Numbered from the stretch's first letter, positions 24,966-34,452 are shown. The stretch is DNA of 64,000 nt from Alphaproteobacteria bacterium (GCA_017307275.1 JAFKFK010000030.1:17892-81891), one strand, 5' to 3'. Numbers and translations: made by a program. The notes: generated from the letters alone by a model not told the origin.

Positions 24966-26168
24966 TTAGTTCGTGAGGTCGCGCTTCAGCACGACCCAGC
25001 GGCCGTCCTTGATCTGCTGCAGCAGGAACACCGTCGACGACAGATGCTGCGTCGACGAGAACTTCACCGGAGGCGACCCGAACATGTCCTGGAAGACATC
25101 ACCGGACTCCATCGCTGCCAGGAACTTCTGGCCGGTCAGGTCCTTGCCCGCGAGCTTGGCGTAGTGGGCGAATGTCATGATGTCGTTGTAGCCCAGCGCC
25201 GATTGGGTGTTCGGCTCCATGTTGTAGGTCTTGAAGTAGGTTTCCGCCCACTCCTTGGCCTTGCCGGTCGCGGTGTCGCGATAGGGGATCTCCATGCCGC
25301 CCACGGCATAGAAGCCTTCGGTCAGTTCCTTGCCGAGCGCTGGCACTTCGACGACGTTGGTTGCGGTGCTGCCGAAGTAGACCGGGTTGAAGCCGATCTT
25401 CTTGGCCTCGGCCATGACGCCGACAGTCTCGCGCACCACGGTGCCGAGCACGACGAAGTCGCAGCCATCGGACTTGAGCTTGGCGACCTGCGAGCTGAAG
25501 TCGGAAGCGCCGCGCTTGTAGCTCGTGGTCGCGGCCACCGTCAGCTTGGCGTCGGCCACAGCCTGGGTAAAGCCGTCGAGCACGTTCTTGCCGAACTCGT
25601 CATCCTGATAGAGGACGCAGGGCTTCTTCAGGCCCTTTTCCTGAATCAGATGGCGGGCGCCGGCGCGCACGCTCTCGGTGTAGGGCGGCACGTTGTTGAA
25701 CTTGAGCCGGTCCTGCGGGTTCTTCGGGTCCATCTTGTAGGTGAACTCGGCCGAAGTGACCGGGAAGAGCTGGGGCACGCCGGCTTCGAGCAGGATGTCT
25801 TGCGCCGCCAGCACCGTGGGCGAGCCGAGCGGCCCGACCATGGCGAAGATCTTGTCCTTCTCGACGAGCTTCTGGCTCGCCAGCACCGCCCGCTTGGGAT
25901 CGTAGCCGACGTCCTCGACGATCAGCTTGAGCTTGCGGCCGTTGATGCCGCCGGCGGCGTTGATCTCCTCGACGGCAAGCTTCATGCCGTTGGTCACCGG
26001 AACGCCCCACGACTTGATCGGACCGGAAAGGTCCTGGTGGGTGCCGAGCACGATCTCGGTCGGTGTGATGCCCTGGTTGGTGACCTTTGTCTGCTGGGCT
26101 GCCGTCGGCAGCGCGGCCAGTCCGAACACGCCGCCCAACAAGGCGGCTTTTACGCCAAACGAACGCAT
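24966..26168 (-). CDS. Branched-chain amino acid-type ABC transporter substrate-binding protein, copy 1
   Basis: The 400-residue protein has a Sec signal (about 1-25, ending AAQQ) and the same landmarks as copy 2: GTHQDLSGPIK, GGINGRKL, MVGPLGSPTVLAAQDI, LYQDDEFGKNV. Type I binding proteins of this group take amino acids, but in clusters with an acyl-CoA ligase the ligand is more often an aromatic or aliphatic carboxylate. GGAGG precedes the start. It follows the ligase gene by 44 bases and is followed by a strong terminator. Confidence 0.92.
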   Translation of the reverse strand: MRSFGVKAALLGGVFGLAALPTAAQQTKVTNQGITPTEIVLGTHQDLSGPIKSWGVPVTNGMKLAVEEINAAGGINGRKLKLIVEDVGYDPKRAVLASQKLVEKDKIFAMVGPLGSPTVLAAQDILLEAGVPQLFPVTSAEFTYKMDPKNPQDRLKFNNVPPYTESVRAGARHLIQEKGLKKPCVLYQDDEFGKNVLDGFTQAVADAKLTVAATTSYKRGASDFSSQVAKLKSDGCDFVVLGTVVRETVGVMAEAKKIGFNPVYFGSTATNVVEVPALGKELTEGFYAVGGMEIPYRDTATGKAKEWAETYFKTYNMEPNTQSALGYNDIMTFAHYAKLAGKDLTGQKFLAAMESGDVFQDMFGSPPVKFSSTQHLSSTVFLLQQIKDGRWVVLKRDLTN

Positions 26169-26212
26169 AACTACACTTCCTCCACTACTCCCACGGAACT
26201 CTACATTCTTAC

Positions 26213-28057
26213 TTATGCCGCCTGAGGGCGGTACATCGCGTCGATTTCGTTCTTGTACTTCTTGTTCACGAAGCTGCGCTTCAGCTTCATGGTCGGCGTC
26301 AGCTCCTCGTCCTCGGGCGTAAGCTGCTGCTCGATCAGGAAGAAGCGCTTGATGGTTTCGACACGGGCGAGGTTTGTGTTGACCCGCTCGATCTCGGCCC
26401 AGATCAGGTCCTGCACTTCCTTGCTGCGGCAGAGGCTCGCGTAGTTCGTAAAGGGCACGTCGAGGTCCTGCGCATACTTCTCGACCGTCTCGCGTTCGAT
26501 CATGACGAGGCAGGTGAGATACGCCCGCTTGTCGCCGATCACGACGGCGTCGCTGATATAGGGCGAGAACTTGAGCTGGTTCTCGATTTCGGAAGGCGTG
26601 ACGTTCTTGCCGCCGGCCGTAATGATGATGTCCTTCATCCGGTCGGTGATCTTGATGTAGCCCTCATTATCGATCGAGCCGACATCGCCGGTGTGCAGCC
26701 ATCCGTCCTTGTCGACCGTCTCCGCCGTCTTTTCCGGCTGGTTGAGATAGCCCATGAAGACGAAATCGCCTTTGATCAGGATCTCGCCCTGCGGTGAGAT
26801 TTTCACTTCGCCATAAGGCACCGACTTGCCGACCGTACCGAGCTTGACGGCATTGGCCGGCATCGCCGTCGCCAGTCCGCAATTCTCCGTCTGGCCATAG
26901 ACCTCGTACATGTCGAGGCCCATCGCCAGGTACCAGCGGATCAACTCGGGCGAGATCGGGGCCGCGCCGGTGAACAGCCAGCGGCAGCGATCCAGGCCGA
27001 TCATCTTGCGCATGTTCTTCAGCACCAGCCAGTAGGCGGCCTCGAACTTGAGCTTTTGGATCGCCGACGGCTCGCGCCGTTCGAGGCGGGCGTCGGCCAC
27101 GGCATATCCGGCATCGATCGCCTTCTTGTAGGCCCATTGCTGCAGCGGCGTGGCGTCCTTCAGAGCGATCATCATGCCGGCGTAGAACTTCTCCCACACG
27201 CGCGGCACTGCGCCGAACAAGGTCGGCTGCACTTCCCGGATATTGTCCGGCACCGTCTCGGGGCTCTCGGCGAAATTGCTGCAGACGCCGGTGGCGACGG
27301 AGTAGTAGCTGCCGGCAACGCGCTCGGCGACATGGCACATTGGCAGGAAGGCCAGCCGTTCGTCACCTTCGTACCAGGACAGCGACAGCTCGGGATGCAT
27401 ACAGTTCTGCATCGTGAAGACGATGTTGCGATGGCTGTGCATCGCGCCCTTGGGCGGCCCGGTCGTGCCCGAAGTGTAAACCAGCACCGCGAGATCGTCG
27501 GGCTTGCGCGAGGCGACCAGTTCGTCGAACAGCGCTTCCTTACCCTGGGCGTAGTTGCGCCCGGTTGCCATGAACTCGTCGAGCGAGACGACCATGGGGT
27601 CGTTGAAGGCGGAGAGACCTTCCATGTCGAAGATGACGATCTTCTTCAGGGTCGGGCAGCGTTCGCGGACCTCCAGTGCCTTGTCGAGTTGTTCGTCGTC
27701 CTCGACGAACAGCACCGAAGTGCTGGAGTCGTTGATCAGATATTCGACCTGTTTGGCCGAGTCGGTGGGGTAGATACCGGAAGAGACGCCGCCGGCGCAG
27801 AGGATGCCGAAGTCGGCGTAGTTCCATGCCGGTACGGTGTTGGCCAGCACCGAAGCGACATCGCCCGGCCGGAAGCCGATCGAGTGCAGGGCGTAGCTGA
27901 CCGCACGGGAGCGCTCCAGCCACTCGTTCCACGAGATCGCGTTCCAGATCCCGAGCAACTTCTCGCGCATCGCGGGCTTGTCGCCGCGCGTCTTGCACGA
28001 CAGCACGAAGCTTCGGGGCAGAGTTTCTGCAACAGTCAGGGTCGCTTGCTGGGCCAT
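26213..28057 (-). CDS. AMP-dependent acyl-CoA synthetase, long-chain type
   Basis: The 614-residue protein has the adenylate-forming motifs YTSGTTGPPKGAMHSH (about 190-205), YGQTENCG, HTGDVGSIDNEGYIKITDRMKD and AGGKNVTPSEIENQ. It activates a carboxylic acid to its CoA thioester with ATP. Size and motifs resemble the FadD15 or eukaryotic long-chain group. It stands between the LIV ATPase livF and the binding proteins in one leftward operon, so uptake and activation of the same acid is likely (vectorial acylation logic). Start and spacing (15 bases after livF) are normal. Confidence 0.92.
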   Translation of the reverse strand: MAQQATLTVAETLPRSFVLSCKTRGDKPAMREKLLGIWNAISWNEWLERSRAVSYALHSIGFRPGDVASVLANTVPAWNYADFGILCAGGVSSGIYPTDSAKQVEYLINDSSTSVLFVEDDEQLDKALEVRERCPTLKKIVIFDMEGLSAFNDPMVVSLDEFMATGRNYAQGKEALFDELVASRKPDDLAVLVYTSGTTGPPKGAMHSHRNIVFTMQNCMHPELSLSWYEGDERLAFLPMCHVAERVAGSYYSVATGVCSNFAESPETVPDNIREVQPTLFGAVPRVWEKFYAGMMIALKDATPLQQWAYKKAIDAGYAVADARLERREPSAIQKLKFEAAYWLVLKNMRKMIGLDRCRWLFTGAAPISPELIRWYLAMGLDMYEVYGQTENCGLATAMPANAVKLGTVGKSVPYGEVKISPQGEILIKGDFVFMGYLNQPEKTAETVDKDGWLHTGDVGSIDNEGYIKITDRMKDIIITAGGKNVTPSEIENQLKFSPYISDAVVIGDKRAYLTCLVMIERETVEKYAQDLDVPFTNYASLCRSKEVQDLIWAEIERVNTNLARVETIKRFFLIEQQLTPEDEELTPTMKLKRSFVNKKYKNEIDAMYRPQAA

Positions 28058-28072
28058 GCCTTTGCCTCCCGG

Positions 28073-28858
28073 TCAGCGCCAGTTCTTCTTGCGCTTCCAG
28101 CGGCGTTCGCCGCGCGCGCTTTCTTCCTTGGCGCCGAGATAGAACTCCTGGATGTCCTTGCTGCTCATCAGCCGCTCGCAGGTATCGTCCATCACCACGC
28201 GGCCGACTTCGAGCACATAACCGTAGTGCGCCGTTTCCAGCGCCATTTTGGCGTTCTGTTCGACCAGCAGGATCGACACACCCTGTTCGGCATTGACGCG
28301 CTTGATGATGTTGAAGATTTCCTTCACCAGCAGCGGCGAGAGACCGAGCGACGGTTCGTCGAGCAACAGGAGCTTGGGCCGGTTCATCAGCGCGCGGCTG
28401 ATGGCGAGCATCTGCTGTTCGCCGCCCGACAGCGAGCCGGCGGGCTGGTCGATGCGCTCCTTGAGGCGGGGGAAGTAGCCAAAGACGCGTTCCAGATCCT
28501 GGGCGACGCCGTCCTTGTCGGTGCGCAGGAAGGCACCCATCGCGAGATTTTCGCGAATCGACAGAAACGGGAAGACCTCGCGGCCTTCCGGCACGTGGCT
28601 GAGACCGAGTCGGACGATCTTGTCGGCATCCATGCGCTGGATCGGCTTGCCTTCGAATTCGATCGCGCCCTTCTGCGGATCGAGCACGCCCGAGATCGTC
28701 TTCAGGATCGTCGTCTTGCCGGCGCCGTTGGCGCCGAGCACGGTGATGATCTTGCCGCGTGGCACGGCAAGGCTCACACCGCGGATCGCCATGATCGGGC
28801 CGTAGTAGCTCTCGATGTTGGAGACCTTGAGGATGTCGTCGCTGGCGTCGGGGGGCAT
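28073..28858 (-). CDS. livF: LIV-type ABC transporter ATP-binding protein LivF
   Basis: The 261-residue protein has Walker A GANGAGKTT, LSGGEQQMLAISRAL as the signature, and Walker B LLLLDEPSLGLSP, with the short LivF architecture. It lacks the longer helical insert of LivG. The C-terminus is basic (GERRWKRKKNWR). It energises the LivHM channel together with LivG, whose gene ends 12 bases upstream. The symbol reflects the family, not a proven amino acid substrate. Confidence 0.92.
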   Translation of the reverse strand: MPPDASDDILKVSNIESYYGPIMAIRGVSLAVPRGKIITVLGANGAGKTTILKTISGVLDPQKGAIEFEGKPIQRMDADKIVRLGLSHVPEGREVFPFLSIRENLAMGAFLRTDKDGVAQDLERVFGYFPRLKERIDQPAGSLSGGEQQMLAISRALMNRPKLLLLDEPSLGLSPLLVKEIFNIIKRVNAEQGVSILLVEQNAKMALETAHYGYVLEVGRVVMDDTCERLMSSKDIQEFYLGAKEESARGERRWKRKKNWR

Positions 28859-28870
28859 CGGGAACTCCGC

Positions 28871-29629
28871 TCAGGCGCCGAGATAGGCTGCAATGACGTC
28901 GGGGTGCGCCTGCACTTCGGCGGGCGTGCCGGTGGCCAGCACCTTGCCGTAGTTGAGCGCCAGCACTCGGTCAGAGACACGGTTCACCAGCGACATGTCG
29001 TGTTCGACCATGAGCACGGTGATCCCGAGTTCGCTCCGGATGTCGCGGATCCAGAACGACATGTCGTCGGTTTCCTCGACGTTGAGGCCCGAGGAGGGCT
29101 CGTCGAGCAGGATCAGTTTGGGCTCCGAGCACAGGGCGCGGGCGACCTCGATCACCTTGCGCACGCCGTAGGGCAGGCCGGCGATCAGCTTCTCGCGGTA
29201 AGCCTGCAGATCGAGGAACTCGATGACCTCCTCGACCTTGTGGCGATGCTCCTTCTCGGCGCGACGCACCGAGGGAAGGAAGAGCATCTCTTGCCAGAGC
29301 TGCGTCGTGGCGTGGCAGTGCCGGCCGACCAGCAGGTTGGCCAGCATCGTCGCATTCTCGAACAGTTCGATGTTCTGGAAGGTGCGCGCGATGCCGAGCT
29401 TGGCGATCTGATGCGGCGGCACCTCGGTGATGTCGCGGCCCTCGAAGAAAAGCTTGCCCGACGTCGGGTTATAGAGCCGCGAGATCAGGTTGAAGATCGA
29501 CGTCTTGCCGGCGCCGTTGGGGCCGATGATGGTGAAGATCTCGCCCTTGGCGACGCTGAAGCTCACGCTGTCGACGGCCTTCAGGCCACCGAACTGCAGC
29601 GAGATGCTGTCTACCGTGAAGAAGCTCAT
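28871..29629 (-). CDS. livG: LIV-type ABC transporter ATP-binding protein LivG
   Basis: The 252-residue protein has Walker A GPNGAGKTS, the LivG phrase LYNPTSGKLFFEGRDIT, FQNIELF, the signature-region GVRKVIEVARAL, Walker B LILLDEPSSGLN, and the switch His in MVEHDMS. The signature is degenerate (PYGVRK in place of LSGGQ), as in many of these ATPases. The ATG overlaps the LivM stop by four bases. It works with LivF on the LivHM channel. Confidence 0.92.
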   Translation of the reverse strand: MSFFTVDSISLQFGGLKAVDSVSFSVAKGEIFTIIGPNGAGKTSIFNLISRLYNPTSGKLFFEGRDITEVPPHQIAKLGIARTFQNIELFENATMLANLLVGRHCHATTQLWQEMLFLPSVRRAEKEHRHKVEEVIEFLDLQAYREKLIAGLPYGVRKVIEVARALCSEPKLILLDEPSSGLNVEETDDMSFWIRDIRSELGITVLMVEHDMSLVNRVSDRVLALNYGKVLATGTPAEVQAHPDVIAAYLGA

Positions 29630-30777
29630 CGATTGCGCTCCGACTTCACGTAGGTCTTCTGTCGCTTGAAGGTCGCCTTCTTGTAGAGCGGGAAGAGCTG
29701 GAAGAAGAGTTTCACCTTGAGCCAGCGCCCGTAGAGCCCGTAAGGCTCGAACAGGATGAACATCATGATGATAAGACCGTAGATCGCGCCCTTGAGGCCG
29801 GCAGCCGACCCGATCGAGGACATCGTGTCGCGCAGCTTGCCGGCTGCGTCCGAGGCCATGCCGAGCGAGGAAGCGATACCTGCGGCAAGAACCGGAACGT
29901 CGTCCTTCAGCGCCGTCAGGAAAGGATCGACCATGACGATGAAGATCGCGCCGAACACGGCACCGTGGACGCCGAAGGCGCCGCCGATGATGATCACCAT
30001 GATGAACTCGATCGAGAGCAGCAGGGTGAACATCTCCGGCGAGATGAAGGTCATCTTGTGGGCGAAGAGCACGCCCGCCAGGCCGGTGATTGCCGCGCTG
30101 ATCGCGAACGACTTCACCTTGTAGGCTGCGAGATCAATGCCCATCGACTTGCCGGCGGTCTCGGAATCACGGATGGCGATGAAGGCGCGGCCGGTCGGCG
30201 AACGCAGCAGGTTCAGCGCCAGCAGGATGCACCCGACCAGGGTAAACAGGCAGAGGAAATAGAAAGCCTCGCCATCGCGCGGCAAGGGGATGCCGACGAT
30301 GTCGAGCGTCCTGACACGCATGCCTTCGTTGCCGTGAGTTACCGACTCCCAGCGTGCCAGGATCTCCTCGACGATGAAGGCGAAGGCGATGGTGGCGATC
30401 ACGAGGTAGATGCCTGTCAATCGCAAGGCCGGGAAGCCGACCATAGCGCCGACTATACCGGTGAGAATGGCGGCCGCCGGGAAATAGACGATGAACGGCA
30501 CGCCGAGCTTCTGGAGATAGGCTGCCGTATAGGCGCCGATCGCCAGGAAGGCGGCGTGGCCCAGCGACGCCTGGCCGGTGAAACCGGTCAGGATCATCAG
30601 CGCGACACCGACGATCGCATAGATCAGGACAAAGACGACCTGGCTCTGGAGGTAGCTGCCGACCACGAAGGGCAGGGCCGCCAGCACGGCGAGCAGGATG
30701 CCGTAGGACCACCAATAGCCGCTGTGCTTCAGGATGCGGATATCCTGGTCGTAGTCGGTCTTGAAGATGAAACGCAT
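29626..30777 (-). CDS. livM: LIV-type ABC transporter permease LivM
   Basis: The 383-residue integral membrane protein has about ten hydrophobic segments, the family phrase GFTGQASLGHAAFLAIGAY, and LGINRDSETAG-like coupling text (IRDSETAGKSMGIDLAAYK). A basic C-terminal tail (YKKATFKRQK) follows the last helix. It forms half of the membrane channel with LivH, three bases upstream. In this position LivM is commonly 320-430 residues, so the length is normal. Confidence 0.92.
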   Translation of the reverse strand: MRFIFKTDYDQDIRILKHSGYWWSYGILLAVLAALPFVVGSYLQSQVVFVLIYAIVGVALMILTGFTGQASLGHAAFLAIGAYTAAYLQKLGVPFIVYFPAAAILTGIVGAMVGFPALRLTGIYLVIATIAFAFIVEEILARWESVTHGNEGMRVRTLDIVGIPLPRDGEAFYFLCLFTLVGCILLALNLLRSPTGRAFIAIRDSETAGKSMGIDLAAYKVKSFAISAAITGLAGVLFAHKMTFISPEMFTLLLSIEFIMVIIIGGAFGVHGAVFGAIFIVMVDPFLTALKDDVPVLAAGIASSLGMASDAAGKLRDTMSSIGSAAGLKGAIYGLIIMMFILFEPYGLYGRWLKVKLFFQLFPLYKKATFKRQKTYVKSERNR

Positions 30778-30780
30778 GGC

Positions 30781-31656
30781 TCAGACCTTCTTGCGCATGC
30801 TGGGGCCAAACAGACCCTGCGGCCGGACCAGCAGCACGACCAGGAGCACGATGTAAGGCGCGACGTCTTTCCAGCCCTGGGGCAGGTAGAAGCCAGCCAA
30901 CGTCTCGATGACCCCGATGATCAGCCCGCCGACCAATGCCCCGGGGATCGAGCCGAAGCCGCCCAGGACGGCCGCCGGGAACGCCTTGAGGCCGAGTGCC
31001 AGGCCGACGTTGGAGTGGATGAAGGTGATGGGCGCCAGCAGCACGCCGGCAGTCGCGGCGACCGCGGCACTGATCGCCCAGATCAGCGAGACCACACGCT
31101 TCACCGGAATGCCCATGTAATAGGCAGCCAGCATGTTCTCGGAAGTTGCGCGCATGGCAGTGCCCATGCGCGTGTAGTTGAAGAAGGCGTACAGCACGGC
31201 GCAGAGGATCACGGTGGCGACGATCACCGAGAGCTTGTCGTGGGCCAGGACGAGATCGCCGATCTTGAAGACGCCGTTCGAGAAGGGCGTGTCGATCTTG
31301 AGATCGTCCGTGCCCCAGATCATGCCGGCAATGGAGCGCAGGAAATAGCCGAGCCCGATCGTCGCCATGACGATGGAGAACTGTGGATAGCCGAGGATTG
31401 GCCGTACCAGGACGCGTTCGGTCGCCATGCCGAACACCGCCATGCCGCAGACGGCGAACAGGAAGCCGAGCCAGTAGTCTAGGCCGAGCAGGCCGATGAA
31501 GGTGAAGACGAAGAACCCGCCCATCATCATCAGGTCGCCTTGGGCGAAGTTCACCACCTCGGTCGCTTTGTAGATGAGCACGAAGCCCAAAGCGATCAGG
31601 CCATAGACGCAGCCGAGCGCAATTCCGCTCACGAGCTGCTGGATGAAATCGAGCAT
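30781..31656 (-). CDS. livH: LIV-type ABC transporter permease LivH
   Basis: The 291-residue integral membrane protein has GIALGCVYGLIALGFVLIYKATEVVNFAQGDLMM at the N-terminus, which is the LivH signature, and the C-terminal PRQGLFG-like end (VRPQGLFG). It is the first gene of the leftward operon livH-livM-livG-livF-ligase-binding protein. The 164-base divergent region to the acyl-CoA dehydrogenase at 31821 must hold both promoters. I see no clear operator in it. Confidence 0.92.
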   Translation of the reverse strand: MLDFIQQLVSGIALGCVYGLIALGFVLIYKATEVVNFAQGDLMMMGGFFVFTFIGLLGLDYWLGFLFAVCGMAVFGMATERVLVRPILGYPQFSIVMATIGLGYFLRSIAGMIWGTDDLKIDTPFSNGVFKIGDLVLAHDKLSVIVATVILCAVLYAFFNYTRMGTAMRATSENMLAAYYMGIPVKRVVSLIWAISAAVAATAGVLLAPITFIHSNVGLALGLKAFPAAVLGGFGSIPGALVGGLIIGVIETLAGFYLPQGWKDVAPYIVLLVVLLVRPQGLFGPSMRKKV

Positions 31657-31820
31657 TCTCCCTACCCTGTACTACGGCCGACCAACCTCGCTTTTGTTGC
31701 TTGCGGCTCTAGATTTCGCGAGGCGCGGCAATAAGACTTGTCGGCCATTCGGGAGTCAATGGATTTTCATCCCGGGTGCGCTAGTGTCGATCAATCACAC
31801 GTTGAGTCGCGGAGATTTCC

Positions 31821-32993
31821 ATGTCGCTCGCTGAGCTGGTGCGTCCGTCGGGCGGGCCGCCGTCGCCGTTCTATACCGAGGAACACGAGGCGTTTCGGAA
31901 TACCGTCCGGCGCTTCGTCGAGCGCGAGATCATGCCCCATGTCGATCAATGGGACGAAGCCGAGGAGTTTCCGCGCGAACTTTATCGCAAAGCCTCTGCT
32001 GCAGGGTTGCTGCAGCTTGGTTTTCCCGAAGCCTATGGCGGCGTGCCGACCGATCCCTTCTTCGGCATCATAAAGGCCGAGGAGATGGCGCGTCACGGCA
32101 GCGGCGGGCTGAACGCCAGCCTCAACAGCCATACGATCGGCTCGCCGCCGATTGCGGCGTTGGGGCCGGAGTGGATGAAGCGCAAGGTGCTGCCCGAGGT
32201 CCTTGCCGGCGAAAAGATCAGCGCGCTCGCCATCACCGAGCCGAGCGGCGGTTCCGATGTCGCCAACCTCAAGACCACCGCGCGGCGCGAGGGCGACCAC
32301 TATGTGGTCAACGGCAGCAAGATGTTCATCACCTCCGGCATGCGCGCCGACTACTACACGGTCGCCGTTCGGACCGGCGGCCCTGGCGCCGGCGGTGTTT
32401 CGCTGCTGCTGATCGAGCGCGACCGCGAGGGCTTCCAGCGCACCAAGCTCAAGAAGATGGGGTGGTGGGCGTCGGACACCGCGCAGCTCTTCTTCGACAA
32501 TGTGAAGGTTCCGGTCGAGAACCTGATCGGCGAGGAGAATCGCGGCTTCATTGGCATCATGCTGAACTTCAACTCGGAGCGGCTGGGCATGTCGGCCGGC
32601 GCCTGTGGCTTCGCCAAGGTCTGCCTCGACGAGGCAATCGCCTATGCCCGCGAGCGCCATACCTTCGGCAAGCCGCTAATCGCCAATCAGGTGGTCCGCC
32701 ATCGGCTGGTCGATATGGCGATGCGGATCAACGCCGTGAAGTCGACTCTCGAGTTGCTGGCATGGCGGGTCGGGCAGGGCGAGAAGCCCGTCGCCGAGAT
32801 CTGCATGCTGAAGAATCTCGCGACCTCGACCATGGAGTTCTGCGCCAACGAGGCGATGCAGGTTTTCGGCGGTGCGGGTTACTTGCGTGGCTCCAAGGTC
32901 GAGCGCATCTATCGTGAGACCAAGGTGATGTCGATCGGCGGCGGCTCGGTCGAGATCATGAAGGATCTCGCCGCGCGCCAGATGGGCTTCTGA
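31821..32993 (+). CDS. Acyl-CoA dehydrogenase
   Basis: The 390-residue protein has the flavoprotein motifs ISALAITEPSGGSDVANL (FAD/substrate contact), KMGWWASDTAQLFFDNVKVP, QVFGGAGYLRGSKVERIYR and a C-terminal arginine-containing IGGGSVEIMKDLAARQMG. It would introduce the alpha-beta double bond in an acyl-CoA with FAD as acceptor. GGAGATTTCC precedes the ATG. Divergent from the LIV transporter and ligase operon, it probably acts on the CoA ester made there. Two thioesterase-like genes follow with overlapping starts. Confidence 0.92.
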   Translation: MSLAELVRPSGGPPSPFYTEEHEAFRNTVRRFVEREIMPHVDQWDEAEEFPRELYRKASAAGLLQLGFPEAYGGVPTDPFFGIIKAEEMARHGSGGLNASLNSHTIGSPPIAALGPEWMKRKVLPEVLAGEKISALAITEPSGGSDVANLKTTARREGDHYVVNGSKMFITSGMRADYYTVAVRTGGPGAGGVSLLLIERDREGFQRTKLKKMGWWASDTAQLFFDNVKVPVENLIGEENRGFIGIMLNFNSERLGMSAGACGFAKVCLDEAIAYARERHTFGKPLIANQVVRHRLVDMAMRINAVKSTLELLAWRVGQGEKPVAEICMLKNLATSTMEFCANEAMQVFGGAGYLRGSKVERIYRETKVMSIGGGSVEIMKDLAARQMGF

Positions 32994-33457
32994 TGGCTAA
33001 AGACGACCGCATCGCGCTTTTCCAGCAATGGTTTTCCGACGCGATTCCGCACAACAAGGCGCTGGGACTGAAGGTGATCGGCGTACGCCAGGGCTTTGCG
33101 TCGATGGAACTGGGCTGGCGTGAGGAATTCGTCGGCAACCCCGAGACCGGCGTGCTGGCGGGCGGTCCGCTGACCGCAATGCTCGACGGCTGCTGTGGCA
33201 TGGCCGTCGCCACCATGCTGAAGAAGCCCGAGCCTTTCGCGACGCTCGACCTGCGCATCGACTATGTGCGGCCCGCCGATCCGGGCAAGCCGGTGATCGC
33301 CGAGGCCGAGTGCTATCGCATCACCCGGTCCGTCGCCTTCACGCGCGCCGTTGCCCACCATGGCGACGCCAAGGATCCGATCGCGGCGGCTGCAGGCACC
33401 TTCATGCTGGGCACTAAGGGCAAGGCGACTCGGCCGGCAATGGCGGACAAGAAATGA
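32993..33457 (+). CDS. PaaI-type hotdog thioesterase
   Basis: The 154-residue hotdog-fold protein has GNPETGVLAGGPLTAMLDGCCGMAV, corresponding to the helix-lining catalytic segment of PaaI-like thioesterases, and RIDYVRPADPGKPVIAEAE in the second half. It would hydrolyse acyl-CoA thioesters. TGATG overlap with the dehydrogenase and ATGA overlap with the next gene show tight translational coupling. Stand-alone hotdog proteins are usually dimers or tetramers, and the next gene encodes a related one. Confidence 0.85.
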   Translation: MAKDDRIALFQQWFSDAIPHNKALGLKVIGVRQGFASMELGWREEFVGNPETGVLAGGPLTAMLDGCCGMAVATMLKKPEPFATLDLRIDYVRPADPGKPVIAEAECYRITRSVAFTRAVAHHGDAKDPIAAAAGTFMLGTKGKATRPAMADKK

Positions 33458-33915
33458 GCGCTCTCCTCGAACGCCTCGCCGAGGCTCGCAAGGCCGGCGA
33501 TGTCGGCCGGCTGGCGGAAGCGATCCCCTATGCGCGCTGGATGCAGATCGCACCGGAGAACGGCACGGGCGAGCTGCTGACCCGCATGCGCTTTCACGAT
33601 GAGCTGATCGGCAACACCTTCCTGCCGGCGATCCATGGCGGCACGTTGGGCGCCATGCTGGAGATGGCCGCGATCTTCCATCTCCTGTGGGAGACGGAAA
33701 CCGAGACGGTGCCGAAGATCGTCAACATCACGGTGGATTATCTGCGGTCGGCGCGGCCGATGGACGTCATTGCCTGTGCGAAGGTGACCAAGCAGGGCCG
33801 CCGCATGGTGAATGTCTTCGCCGAGGCCTGGCAGGATGATCGCTCCAAGCCGGTCGCTACGGCCAACGCGCACTTCCTGGTGAAGTCCGACGCCGACGCC
33901 CCGCCGTCGCTTTAG
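33454..33915 (+). CDS. PaaI-type hotdog thioesterase, second copy
   Basis: The 153-residue hotdog protein resembles its upstream neighbour in plan: FLPAIHGGTLGAMLEMAAIFHLLW is the catalytic segment and NITVDYLRSARPMDVIACAKVTKQGRRM is the second-half strand region. The two are diverged and probably form a heteromer or use different chain lengths. The start overlaps the previous stop. The next gene is convergent and ends 3 bases away. Confidence 0.85.
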   Translation: MSALLERLAEARKAGDVGRLAEAIPYARWMQIAPENGTGELLTRMRFHDELIGNTFLPAIHGGTLGAMLEMAAIFHLLWETETETVPKIVNITVDYLRSARPMDVIACAKVTKQGRRMVNVFAEAWQDDRSKPVATANAHFLVKSDADAPPSL

Positions 33916-33918
33916 GCG

Positions 33919-34416
33919 TCAGCCTAAAGGATTCGCGAGGTCGACGTTGTAACGCCTGGCGTTGGCCTTCATGTAGATGTCGCGGCCCTCGACCGGTCCG
34001 CCTCGAACGGCGGCCGTCACCATATCGAGATAGGTGTGCCATCCCACGGCGTTCAGGCGCACGAACTGCTCCAGCACCGGCAGATGTTCGAGCGTCAGCA
34101 CGGTGCCGTCGCCGACGGCGGTGACGGTGAATGTCACATAGGACTCGGGATAGGGAGAAACGGCGTCGCCGGGGTTGTAGACATTCCAGGTGTAGGCGAG
34201 CCGTTCCGCTGGTCGCCATTGGGTCACGATGCCCTTGATATGACCTCCCATCAGCTCGACGGCGCCTCCGGCGTGCGGTTCGATATGGCCGGTGCCATAC
34301 CAGCCGGGCAGGCTGCCGGCATCGGCAAGCACCGCCCAGGTCCGCTCCGGCGGCCCGGACATCACACGGTCGAAGCGTACCATCTGCGCATGGGTGAATT
34401 GCGCATCGTCACTCAT
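33919..34416 (-). CDS. SRPBCC family protein (AHSA1-like)
   Basis: The ATG at 34416 (MSDDAQF) is chosen because GGGAAAG stands upstream; two earlier in-frame starts up to 34452 are possible. The 165-residue protein has the START/Bet v1-like pattern: RVMSGPPERTWAVLADAGSLPGWYG, then GGAVELMGGHIKGIVTQWRPAERLAYTW, and LEHLPVLEQFVRLNAVGWHTYLDMV. Such proteins bind hydrophobic ligands or assist folding; a specific role cannot be given. It is divergent from the transglutaminase-like gene at 34453, with only 36 bases between the chosen starts. Confidence 0.75.
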   Translation of the reverse strand: MSDDAQFTHAQMVRFDRVMSGPPERTWAVLADAGSLPGWYGTGHIEPHAGGAVELMGGHIKGIVTQWRPAERLAYTWNVYNPGDAVSPYPESYVTFTVTAVGDGTVLTLEHLPVLEQFVRLNAVGWHTYLDMVTAAVRGGPVEGRDIYMKANARRYNVDLANPLG

Positions 34417-34452
34417 GGACTTTCCCAGCTCTTGCATTAAACAACCCAGCAT

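Noticed and set aside
27056..29653. 865-residue open frame on the plus strand
   Set aside because: Antisense to the acyl-CoA ligase, livF and livG genes. The composition is typical of a shadow frame.
29965..31482. 505-residue open frame on the plus strand
   Set aside because: Antisense to livM and livH; acidic, low-complexity text without a recognisable domain.
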